The notes beneath the pieces are model-generated. The model was not told the origin of the DNA. It saw only the letters and a program-made list of their open reading frames with translations, and ran no database searches. A DNA stretch of 14,937 bases from assembly GCA_046727855.1 (NCBI GenBank), contig JBKPDL010000183.1, positions 1 through 14,937 on the forward strand, written 5' to 3'. Of this stretch, positions 1 through 6,206 are shown one piece after another (within the stretch, counting starts at the first letter, position 1; each line of letters begins with the position of its first letter). Source of the stretch: DASPWV01 sp046727855 (GTDB lineage: Bacteria > Acidobacteriota > Vicinamibacteria > Vicinamibacterales > UBA2999). A program made the position numbers and the translations under genes.

Positions 1-321
1 GTCGCCGCGCTGCGGCGCCGCGAGCCGGTACGCGAGTTTGTTGACGATCAGGCGATCCTGATCGGCAAGCGTCGGCGCCATGCTCTGGCCTTCGACGCGC
101 GCCACCTGGAAGCCGAAGGTCACGATCAGCGTGGCGTAGACCGCGGCCGACGCCAGCGTTTTGACCCAGGCCACGAACTCGTCGCGCCAGATTTCGAGCC
201 GGCGCATCATGCTGGATGACGAGTCGTCGATTTCGATTCGGATGGTGCCGCTGGCCGGGGAGGCTGGAACGGCTTCGAGCACCGGGTCGATGGTGGTGAA
301 CCGCGTGTCGAAACCAGCCAA
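1..321 (-). CDS. lepB: Signal peptidase I, 5' part (cut by window start)
   Basis: Type I signal peptidases are membrane-anchored serine proteases that cut signal peptides from exported proteins. The frame encodes one hydrophobic segment (bases about 160-110) followed by VEGQSMAPTLADQDRLIVNK (about 99-40). This is family box B; the catalytic serine is the S before MAPTL. The Lys of the Ser-Lys dyad lies beyond the window. The start is uncertain. ATG codons at 210 and 207 fit the family best but have no Shine-Dalgarno sequence. The frame stays open upstream with mostly G or C at third positions as far as about base 340, which suggests a longer N terminus from GTG 282 or TTG 321. I took TTG 321 as the outer limit. 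It follows the response regulator by about 20 bp on the same strand, so it is probably co-transcribed with the two-component genes. Confidence 0.82.
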   Translation of the reverse strand, partial: MAGFDTRFTTIDPVLEAVPASPASGTIRIEIDDSSSSMMRRLEIWRDEFVAWVKTLASAAVYATLIVTFGFQVARVEGQSMAPTLADQDRLIVNKLAYRLAAPQRGD

Positions 322-341
322 CGGCGGCTGGATCTCGGTCC

Positions 342-1115
342 CTAGAGCTTCAGGTACTCCCGAAGGCGGCGTGTCTGCGACCGGCTGACCGGAATTTCGG
401 TCGCCTTCGAATCCTTCATCCTGAGGATGTAGTTCCTGCTGAACCAAGGGACGATCTCCTTGATCTTGTTGATGTTGACCAGATGCGAGCGGTGGACCCG
501 CCAGAACACATCGGGATCCAGCCTGGCCTGCAACTCGTCCAGGGTCCGGTAATTAGACGTGCCGGAAACCTGCCCGGTAACAATATTAATCGAATCCGGC
601 GTCACGGAGGCATAGACGACGTCGTCGGCCTGAACCAGGACGATTCGGTCTTCGACTTTGAGGGCAATCTGATTGCGGCGGTCTTTCGGGCTCGCCATCA
701 TGCGGACCAGCCGCTCCAACTGGTTTCCGAGCGGCTGGTCGCCGCGGCGTTTTCGCACCCGCTGGACGGCCTGTTCCAGGCGAGCCGTCTCAACCGGCTT
801 CAACACGTAGTCCACCGCGTTGACCTCGAACGCCTCGATAGCCCGTTGGTCGAACGCCGTAACGAAAATCACAGCCAGGTCGATTCCGCTTTCGAGCAGC
901 CGCTGCGCCACTTCAAAGCCAGTCAGTCCGGGCATCTGGACGTCAAGAAAGGCGACGTCGGGCGTGAGCCGCGCAATGTCATCGAGCGCCTGCACGCCGT
1001 CGGCGGCCCGCGCGACCACGTCGACACCCTCCATGCGGCTCAACAGGAAACACAGCTCCTCGCGAGCATGCTGTTCATCGTCGGCAACAACGGCAGTGAG
1101 CGCAGGGGACGACAT
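342..1115 (-). CDS. LytTR-family response regulator
   Basis: This is a DNA-binding response regulator of the LytR/AlgR type, 257 aa from ATG 1115. The N-terminal receiver domain (about 7-120) shows the acidic pair D12-D13, phospho-acceptor D58 in FLDVQMPG, T86 and K106 in VLKPV. A LytTR DNA-binding domain follows (about 148-255), with WRVHRSHLVNI at 205-215. An open frame extends 18 codons further upstream, but MSSPALTAVVADDE is the natural receiver start, and its ATG shares the A of the kinase stop in TGATG. That one-base overlap points to translational coupling. The partner is the kinase immediately upstream. Known LytTR targets include cell-envelope, adhesion and transport genes; the target here cannot be read from the sequence. 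Confidence 0.93.
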   Translation of the reverse strand: MSSPALTAVVADDEQHAREELCFLLSRMEGVDVVARAADGVQALDDIARLTPDVAFLDVQMPGLTGFEVAQRLLESGIDLAVIFVTAFDQRAIEAFEVNAVDYVLKPVETARLEQAVQRVRKRRGDQPLGNQLERLVRMMASPKDRRNQIALKVEDRIVLVQADDVVYASVTPDSINIVTGQVSGTSNYRTLDELQARLDPDVFWRVHRSHLVNINKIKEIVPWFSRNYILRMKDSKATEIPVSRSQTRRLREYLKL

Positions 1116-2431
1116 CAGGCGGTGATTTGCTCTTCGGCGACGAGTACGGGAATTTCGAGATGTGCGCACGCGCCCTTGCCGGGCGAGCCTTTGAGCTCGA
1201 CGCGGCCGGTTGCGCCGTAGATGACACGCAAGCGCTCGTGCACGTTGCTCAAGCCGATGCCGCTCGACATGGCTGTCTGCAGACGTTCATCCGAAATGCC
1301 AAGGCCGTCGTCCTCGACGTCGAGCACCAGTGTGTCCTCCTTGCGCTGGCTGCGCAGAGTAATGCACCCGAGGCCGACCTTGCGCGTCAATCCGTGCTTG
1401 ATCGCGTTTTCGACGAGCGGTTGCAGAATCATGCTCGGCACGATCACGTCGAGCGTGTCGGGAGCGATCTCCTTCTCCACGCGCAGGCGCGGACCGAAAC
1501 GGATCACTTCGATCGCGAGGTACTCGTCGATCGACTCGAGCTCTTCGCGTAGCGTGACGAACTGTTCGTGGCTGCGCATCAGCTTGCGCAGCAAGCCGGA
1601 CAGCTTATGGATCACCGTGCGCGCGGTTTCCGGCTCGGAACGAATCAGCGACGACACCGACGTGAGGGTATTAAAAAGAAAGTGCGGATTGATCTGGCTC
1701 TTGAGGGCTTCGACCTTGGCGGCGAGCAGCAGCTTTTCCTGCTCCTGGACGCGATGCTCGATGCGCGCGTTGTTCCAGATCTTGATCGGAATGGCCACCG
1801 TCAGCACGGTGGCCACATACGTCGCAACCGTGAGCCACCAGGACGGGGTTTCGAAATAAAAGATGCGATAGACGCCGAAGCGCGTGCCCACGGCACGCCG
1901 GATGAACTCGAGCCCGATTGGCGCAAACAGCATCACGAGCTGCCGGTTGACTCGCAGGTCGCGAATGGAGCGCCAGACCATCGTCGGCAGGCTCAAGACG
2001 ATAAACGGCGAATAGCTCCAGATCTCCTCTTTAGGCGAGGCCTCGCGAATGCCGCCGCCCGCAAACCCGCAGCCTACGGCAAAGGGCACTGCGGCCCATT
2101 CGCCGGCAATGAGAGCCGGCACCGCGATGATGCCGCCGACGAGGCCGCCGGTGTAAGGTCCGGCAATCAAGCCTGCGAGAAAGGCGCCTTCGAGCGTGAG
2201 ATCCGCGGCGTCGTAATTCAGCAGAAGCCGTGAGACGACACCCAGTGTAAGCGGCACGATGAGGCCAAGGGCAAAGGCGAGGCGGTCGGGCCAGTCGCGG
2301 CGCTCGAAGATGAGGATGTGCCTGAAGCGCCGATACCTCACGAGCATCGTGGCGAGCGCGGCCATGATGGCGAGCTTGCCAACGAGCGTGGCCAGCAGAA
2401 ACTGCTCGGCCGACAGGAACTTCGGCTGCAT
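1115..2431 (-). CDS. LytS/YehU-type sensor histidine kinase
   Basis: This is an integral-membrane sensor kinase of 438 aa. The N-terminal 220 residues hold roughly six hydrophobic segments (about 11-30, 51-71, 82-107, 112-127, 140-155 and 198-216), as in LytS-like sensors, with no large periplasmic domain. The His_kinase domain follows: LKSQINPHFLFNTL carries phospho-acceptor H250. The ATPase domain shows the N box (QPLVENAIKHG, N342), a G1 box (DVEDDGLGI, 371-379) and a G2 box (GIGLSN, 391-396). All residues needed for autophosphorylation appear intact. It is translationally joined to the LytTR regulator at TGATG. The signal sensed is unknown. The start at ATG 2431 has no Shine-Dalgarno sequence and lies only 17 bp from the divergent nuoI start. 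Confidence 0.93.
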   Translation of the reverse strand: MQPKFLSAEQFLLATLVGKLAIMAALATMLVRYRRFRHILIFERRDWPDRLAFALGLIVPLTLGVVSRLLLNYDAADLTLEGAFLAGLIAGPYTGGLVGGIIAVPALIAGEWAAVPFAVGCGFAGGGIREASPKEEIWSYSPFIVLSLPTMVWRSIRDLRVNRQLVMLFAPIGLEFIRRAVGTRFGVYRIFYFETPSWWLTVATYVATVLTVAIPIKIWNNARIEHRVQEQEKLLLAAKVEALKSQINPHFLFNTLTSVSSLIRSEPETARTVIHKLSGLLRKLMRSHEQFVTLREELESIDEYLAIEVIRFGPRLRVEKEIAPDTLDVIVPSMILQPLVENAIKHGLTRKVGLGCITLRSQRKEDTLVLDVEDDGLGISDERLQTAMSSGIGLSNVHERLRVIYGATGRVELKGSPGKGACAHLEIPVLVAEEQITA

Positions 2432-2448
2432 CGGTTACAATTTAACGC
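2432..2448. promoter_or_regulatory. Overlapping divergent -10 elements, probably leaderless
   Basis: Only 17 bp lies between the divergent kinase and nuoI starts. On the plus strand TACAAT at 2436-2441 resembles a sigma-70 -10 box; a start 7-8 nt downstream would fall on or next to the A of the nuoI ATG at 2449. On the minus strand TAAATT (2444 down to 2439) would place initiation at about 2432-2431, at the kinase ATG. Neither gene has a Shine-Dalgarno sequence, which fits leaderless mRNAs. No convincing -35 box was seen on either side. The boxes are read directly; promoter activity and leaderless initiation are inference. Confidence 0.5.
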
Positions 2449-2871
2449 ATGATTCGCCCGTTGATTAAAGGCTTTGCGCTGACCTTCCGGCACCTGTTCC
2501 GCACCCCGATCACCATCAATTACCCGGACGAGAAGATGCCGATGTTCCCGAAATACCGCGGGAAACAGGTGCTGATGCGCGACGAAAACGGGCTTGAAAA
2601 GTGCGTGGCGTGCGGATTGTGCGCAGTTGCGTGCCCCGCCGACGCGATTTATCTCGAGGCGGCGGAGAACGACGGCAGCGTGATGGCCGGCCCGCGCTAC
2701 GCCTCCGTGTACCAGATTCACAAGACGCGGTGCATCTTCTGCGGCTACTGCGAAGAGGCATGCCCGGTGTCGGCGATCTTCATGGGCAAGGACTACGAGC
2801 TGGCTGTGTACAGCAAAGATGACTTCGTGTGGGACAAGGAAGAGCTGCTTGTCCCTGCGCCCACGACGTAG
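2449..2871 (+). CDS. nuoI: NADH-quinone oxidoreductase subunit I (isolated nuoI)
   Basis: NuoI is the peripheral-arm subunit of respiratory complex I whose two [4Fe-4S] clusters (N6a, N6b) pass electrons towards N2 and quinone. The 140-aa protein has two complete ferredoxin motifs: C52, C55, C58 with C62, and C95, C98, C101 with C105. The spacing and context (KCVACGLCAVACP, RCIFCGYCEEACP) and the tail KDYELAVYSKDDFVWDKEEL are characteristic of NuoI, not of a soluble ferredoxin. The amphipathic N terminus (GFALTFRHLFRTPITINYP) is also typical. No other nuo gene lies in the window; the flanks are a divergent two-component system and a phosphoesterase. It must therefore serve a complex I encoded elsewhere, or be a second copy. 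Confidence 0.93.
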   Translation: MIRPLIKGFALTFRHLFRTPITINYPDEKMPMFPKYRGKQVLMRDENGLEKCVACGLCAVACPADAIYLEAAENDGSVMAGPRYASVYQIHKTRCIFCGYCEEACPVSAIFMGKDYELAVYSKDDFVWDKEELLVPAPTT

Positions 2872-2913
2872 CGCGGACTCCAGGTCCGCGGTTCGTTCGG
2901 ACCTGTAGGTCCG
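2872..2913. repeat. Two adjacent palindromes sharing an AGGTCCGCG arm
   Basis: Immediately after the nuoI stop, CGCGGAC (2872-2878) pairs with GTCCGCG (2884-2890). Then CGGACCT (2898-2904) pairs perfectly with AGGTCCG (2907-2913). The 3' arm AGGTCCGCG occurs in both (2882-2890 and 2907-2915), so they look like two copies of one element. They could act as a terminator or mRNA 3'-end stabiliser for nuoI, but no T tract follows. Short intergenic palindromes of this kind suggest a dispersed REP-like family. Confidence 0.65.
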
Positions 2914-2920
2914 CGAGCAC

Positions 2921-3610
2921 GTGTCAAGGCTCTTCGGAATCATCGGCGACGTCCACGGCAACTTCGACGCCCTGGCGCGCATCCTCGATCGCCACGCTGA
3001 GATTCCATTTTGGTTGTGTGTCGGCGATCTCGCGAGTCAAGCCGGCGGCTATCCGGTAACGCAAAAACCGTTGTATTTCATTCAGGGGAACAACGAATCG
3101 TTCGATCGATTGGCGGCATTTCGCGCCGGCACAGAATCGGTGCCGAAGCTGCATTTCATCGTCAACGGTACAGCTGTGAAGATTGATGATGTGAAGATCG
3201 CAGGCGTTGGCGGCACGTTTGCGCCGACGTGGTACGAGACACCGGCGGCGGCGTTGCCGGTGAAGGGCAAAGATGATAAGCGCCGTCATTTCGTCCGTGA
3301 GGAGATTGAAGCGGCGAAGCGGCTGCGCAACGTCGACGTCCTGCTGACGCACGAAGCGCCGAAGCCGTTTTGGATCGATTTGCCCTCGTCCACCAGCCCG
3401 ACCCGCAAGTGGAGAAGGGATGTCGGGAAGGAACCGATTGCGGAGGTCGCCGACGCGATCAGGCCGAAGCTGCACTGCTTCGGGCATCACCACACGCATG
3501 CATACTTCGATCGGCAGGGCATTCCGACCGTGTGTGTGGATCGCGTGAACCGCTCGTACTTGCTGGTCGAAACAGGAACCTTTGCGTGGACTCTTCATCA
3601 GACAGAATAA
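2921..3610 (+). CDS. Calcineurin-like metallophosphoesterase
   Basis: This is a soluble protein of 229 aa from GTG 2921, with the dinuclear-metal centre of the calcineurin-like phosphoesterase family. Visible motifs are GDVHGN (9-14), GD (35-36), GNNE (56-59), an isolated H144 in LLTHEAP, and GHHHTH (188-193). The family hydrolyses phosphomonoesters or phosphodiesters and the substrate cannot be assigned. The GNNE-to-THE layout recalls small stand-alone phosphoesterases and the catalytic domain of RNA-lariat debranching enzyme, which is a similarity of layout only. GTG is the only start that keeps the leading metal motif near the N terminus, and it lacks a clear Shine-Dalgarno sequence. Its 3' end overlaps the methyltransferase fusion by 25 bp if that gene starts at GTG 3586, so the two are probably co-transcribed. 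Confidence 0.88.
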   Translation: MSRLFGIIGDVHGNFDALARILDRHAEIPFWLCVGDLASQAGGYPVTQKPLYFIQGNNESFDRLAAFRAGTESVPKLHFIVNGTAVKIDDVKIAGVGGTFAPTWYETPAAALPVKGKDDKRRHFVREEIEAAKRLRNVDVLLTHEAPKPFWIDLPSSTSPTRKWRRDVGKEPIAEVADAIRPKLHCFGHHHTHAYFDRQGIPTVCVDRVNRSYLLVETGTFAWTLHQTE

Positions 3611-5472
3611 GATCGACGATCGCGGTGCGCGAATCGTTTCTCGAGGCGATCGGCAAGCGTGTGCTGGTGTGCGACGGGGCGATGGGCACCCAGTTATACG
3701 CCAAGGGTGTCTTCATCAACCGCTGCTTCGAGTCGCTCAACATCTCGCAGGCAGACCTCGTGCGCAGCGTGCATCAGGAGTACCTGCGCGCAGGCGCGGA
3801 TGTCCTCGAGACGAACACGTTTGGCGCCAATCGCATCAAGCTGCGCGCGTTTGGCCTGAGCGACAGCGTGCGTGCCATCAACGTGGCCGGCGCCCGGCTG
3901 GCGAAGAGCGTGGCGGGCGACCACACGTATGTCGCCGGCGCGATTGGCCCGCTCGGCGTCCGCGTGGAGCCATGGGGCAAGACCGGTGTGGACGAGGCGG
4001 AGCACTACTTCAAGGAACAGGCTGAAGCGCTGCTCGAAGGCGGCGTCGATCTGTTCATGATCGAAACGTTCCGCGACCTCAACGAGATCGGCGCCGCCAT
4101 TGCCGCAATCCGTCAGCTCTGCGATTTACCCATCGTCGCGCAGATGACAACCGAAGAGGACGGCAACAGCCTCGATGGCACGCCGCCGGAGCAGTTTGCT
4201 CCGGTGCTGCTCGAGCGTGGCGCGCATGTCGTGGGCGTGAACTGCAGCGTCGGACCTGCGCCCATGCTCGAAACCATCGAGCGCCTCGCCGCCACGACGT
4301 CGGCGAAGCTTTCGGCACAGCCAAACGCGGGCAAGCCGCGCGACATCGAGGGGCGAAATATCTATCTGTCGTCGCCCGAATACATGGCGTCGTATGCGCG
4401 GCGCTTCATTGCCAATGGCGTGCGCCTGGTGGGTGGCTGCTGTGGCACGACTCCTGAGCATATTCGGCAAATCAGCGCCGCGGTTCGGCGACTGGCGCCC
4501 GATGCCGTGCGCGAGCAGTCACATACGCACGTGCGAGTGTCAACGGTCGCGCGAGCCCCGCACGCGCAGCGTCCGGTTCCGACGGCCGACAAATCGCGGC
4601 TGGCGCAAGCGCTCGCCGCCGGCCGCTCGGTGGTGAGCGTGGAGCTCGTTCCGCCGCGTGGCTTGTCGTGCAACGACGCGCTGGCAGACGCGAAACTCCT
4701 CACGGGTAACAACGTCGACGTGGTGACGATCGTCAAGGGGCCGCGCGGCGCGCGCATGAGTCCGCTTGCACTCGCCGTACTGGTTCACCAGCACGCGGGG
4801 ATCGAGACAACCCTCCAGTACTCGTGCCGCGATAAGAACCTGCTCGGCATTCAGTCGGATCTGCTCGGCGCGGCGGCGATGGGGATCCGCAACGTCCTCG
4901 GCATCACCGGCGGCGCGAGCTTGCGCGGCGAGATTCCCGATGCGACGGCGGTGTTCGACGTCGATTCGATTGGTTTGACCAACCTGATGACGCGTCTGAA
5001 TCATGGACTCGACGTCGGCGGACAACCGATCGGCACGCCGGCGGCGCTGCACGTCGGGGTGATGGTGGATCCGGGCACGGATGATCTCGATCGCGAGCTG
5101 CGGCGATTCGAATACAAAGTGGAAGCCGGGGCCGAATTCGCGATTACCAGTCCGGTGTTCGACATCGCCGTCTTCGATCGTTTTCTCACCCGTGTGCAGA
5201 GCTTCGGTATTCCGATCATCGTCGGCTTGTGGGCGTTCGGCAGCGTGCGCGACGCGGAGTTCATGGCCAACGAAGTGCCAGGTGTGAGCGTACCCGACGC
5301 GATCCTGGCTCGCATGCGCGCGACGCGCGATGACTCGAGTGCGATCGCGGAGGGTGTTCGCATCGCGCAGGAGCTCGGCCGCACGCTCAAACCCATGGCG
5401 CAGGGAGTGCACATTTCCTCGACAGCCGCCGGAACAGCGGCAGTGCTGGCCGTAATGGAAGGGTTGCACTGA
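3586..5472 (+). CDS. Bifunctional homocysteine S-methyltransferase / 5,10-methylenetetrahydrofolate reductase
   Basis: This two-domain fusion is of the Bacillus YitJ type (628 aa here). Residues about 18-300 are a homocysteine S-methyltransferase: the start motif CDGAMGTQL is present, and the zinc-thiolate cysteines are C220 (VGVNCSVGP) and C285-C286 (VGGCCGTTPEHI). A linker of about 40 residues leads to a methylenetetrahydrofolate reductase barrel (about 340-628), with E353 in VSVELVPPRG at the position of the MetF catalytic glutamate. Together they reduce methylene-THF and make methionine. There is no cobalamin-binding or folate-binding MetH module, so methyl transfer differs from MetH. The frame is open from 3370, but 3370-3585 lies inside the phosphoesterase gene. 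GTG 3586 has an AGGAA (3574-3578) at a 7-nt spacing, so I chose it over GTG 3625. Confidence 0.92.
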   Translation: MDSSSDRIRSTIAVRESFLEAIGKRVLVCDGAMGTQLYAKGVFINRCFESLNISQADLVRSVHQEYLRAGADVLETNTFGANRIKLRAFGLSDSVRAINVAGARLAKSVAGDHTYVAGAIGPLGVRVEPWGKTGVDEAEHYFKEQAEALLEGGVDLFMIETFRDLNEIGAAIAAIRQLCDLPIVAQMTTEEDGNSLDGTPPEQFAPVLLERGAHVVGVNCSVGPAPMLETIERLAATTSAKLSAQPNAGKPRDIEGRNIYLSSPEYMASYARRFIANGVRLVGGCCGTTPEHIRQISAAVRRLAPDAVREQSHTHVRVSTVARAPHAQRPVPTADKSRLAQALAAGRSVVSVELVPPRGLSCNDALADAKLLTGNNVDVVTIVKGPRGARMSPLALAVLVHQHAGIETTLQYSCRDKNLLGIQSDLLGAAAMGIRNVLGITGGASLRGEIPDATAVFDVDSIGLTNLMTRLNHGLDVGGQPIGTPAALHVGVMVDPGTDDLDRELRRFEYKVEAGAEFAITSPVFDIAVFDRFLTRVQSFGIPIIVGLWAFGSVRDAEFMANEVPGVSVPDAILARMRATRDDSSAIAEGVRIAQELGRTLKPMAQGVHISSTAAGTAAVLAVMEGLH

Positions 5473-5480
5473 GCAACTTT

Positions 5481-5489
5481 TGATATAGT
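5481..5489 (+). promoter_or_regulatory. Extended -10 promoter of the methyltransferase gene
   Basis: The 35-bp gap after the homocysteine methyltransferase fusion contains TGATATAGT, an extended -10 element (TG, one base, TATAGT) that needs no -35 box. A possible TTGCAC at 5464-5469 is only 14 bp upstream, too close for an ideal spacer. Initiation near 5496 would put the GGAG at 5497-5500 at the extreme 5' end of the mRNA. Activity is inferred from the match alone. Confidence 0.5.
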
Positions 5490-5507
5490 GCCGACCGGAG
5501 ACGCTAA

Positions 5508-6206
5508 ATGGCCTTATTCGACAGTGATCGAGCGCGGTCCCACGATCCGATCGGAGGCGGCGATGCCGCAACACGGGCGCTATCGGTCACAGTGGTCGAA
5601 AACCACTTCGTCGAGCGCGTCTACGAGAAGCTCGCCGTCGTTTACGACCTGGTGTTCGGCCCGACGCTGCACCCGGGGCGGGTCGAAGCGCTGAAGAAGA
5701 TGAACGTTCAGCCGGGCAACTCGGTGCTCGAGGTCGGTGTCGGCACTGGGATCAACCTGCCGCTGTATCCCTCGACGTGCAACGTGGTGGGCGTGGATCT
5801 CTCGCTGCACATGCTCGAGAAAGCGCGCGAGCGTGTCCTCAACAAGGGCCTGCGCAACTGCCGCGTCCTGGAAATGGATGCCGCGGCAATGTCGTTCCCG
5901 GACGAAAGCTTCGACATCGTGTATGCGCCATATCTCGTCAGCGTCGTCCCGGATCCGGTGAAGGTGGCGCAGGAGATGAAGCGCGTGTGCCGCCCGGGCG
6001 GCCGCATCGTGATCCTGAATCACTTCAAGAGCACGAACCCGGTGCTGTCGAGAATCGAGACGTTGATCTCGCCGCTGACGGTGCACATCGGGTTCACGGC
6101 GGATCTCGATCTGCAGGCGTTCCTCACACAAGCCGATCTCAAGCCCACATCGATAGAGAAGGTGAATCTGTTCAAGATGTGGTCGCTGGTTACAGCTCAG
6201 AACTAG
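5508..6206 (+). CDS. pmtA: PmtA-like phosphatidylethanolamine N-methyltransferase
   Basis: This is a class I SAM-dependent methyltransferase of 232 aa. SAM motif I is LEVGVGTG (74-81), the acidic end of strand 2 is D97 in GVDLS, MDAAAMSFPD (123-132) is motif II, and VPDP (147-150) precedes the post-I helix. The segment VYDLVFGPTLHPGR (45-58) and the motif-I context match the Rhodobacter PmtA family, which methylates phosphatidylethanolamine towards phosphatidylcholine at the inner membrane. UbiE/quinone or other small-molecule methyltransferases are the alternatives. There is no membrane segment. The start at ATG 5508 has GGAG (5497-5500) at a 7-nt spacing. It follows the methionine-forming fusion by 35 bp. 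Its stop TAG shares the tetranucleotide CTAG with the stop of the convergent glycosyltransferase. Confidence 0.78.
   Translation: MALFDSDRARSHDPIGGGDAATRALSVTVVENHFVERVYEKLAVVYDLVFGPTLHPGRVEALKKMNVQPGNSVLEVGVGTGINLPLYPSTCNVVGVDLSLHMLEKARERVLNKGLRNCRVLEMDAAAMSFPDESFDIVYAPYLVSVVPDPVKVAQEMKRVCRPGGRIVILNHFKSTNPVLSRIETLISPLTVHIGFTADLDLQAFLTQADLKPTSIEKVNLFKMWSLVTAQN

Noticed and set aside
161..388. 75-aa plus-strand frame at the left end
   Set aside because: It is antisense to the signal peptidase frame, which has a recognisable catalytic motif, and has no features of its own.
1116..1169. 18-codon N-terminal extension of the response regulator
   Set aside because: It lies within the kinase 3' end, is Arg-rich (shadow-like), and the receiver domain begins normally at the ATG overlapping the kinase stop.
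3370..3585. Longer start for the homocysteine methyltransferase fusion
   Set aside because: This stretch is the coding sequence of the phosphoesterase in another frame, including its GHHHTH motif; GTG 3586 has a good Shine-Dalgarno sequence and fits the family start.
4540..5574. 344-aa minus-strand frame opposite the methyltransferase fusion
   Set aside because: Arg/His-rich shadow of the MTHFR domain with no motif.
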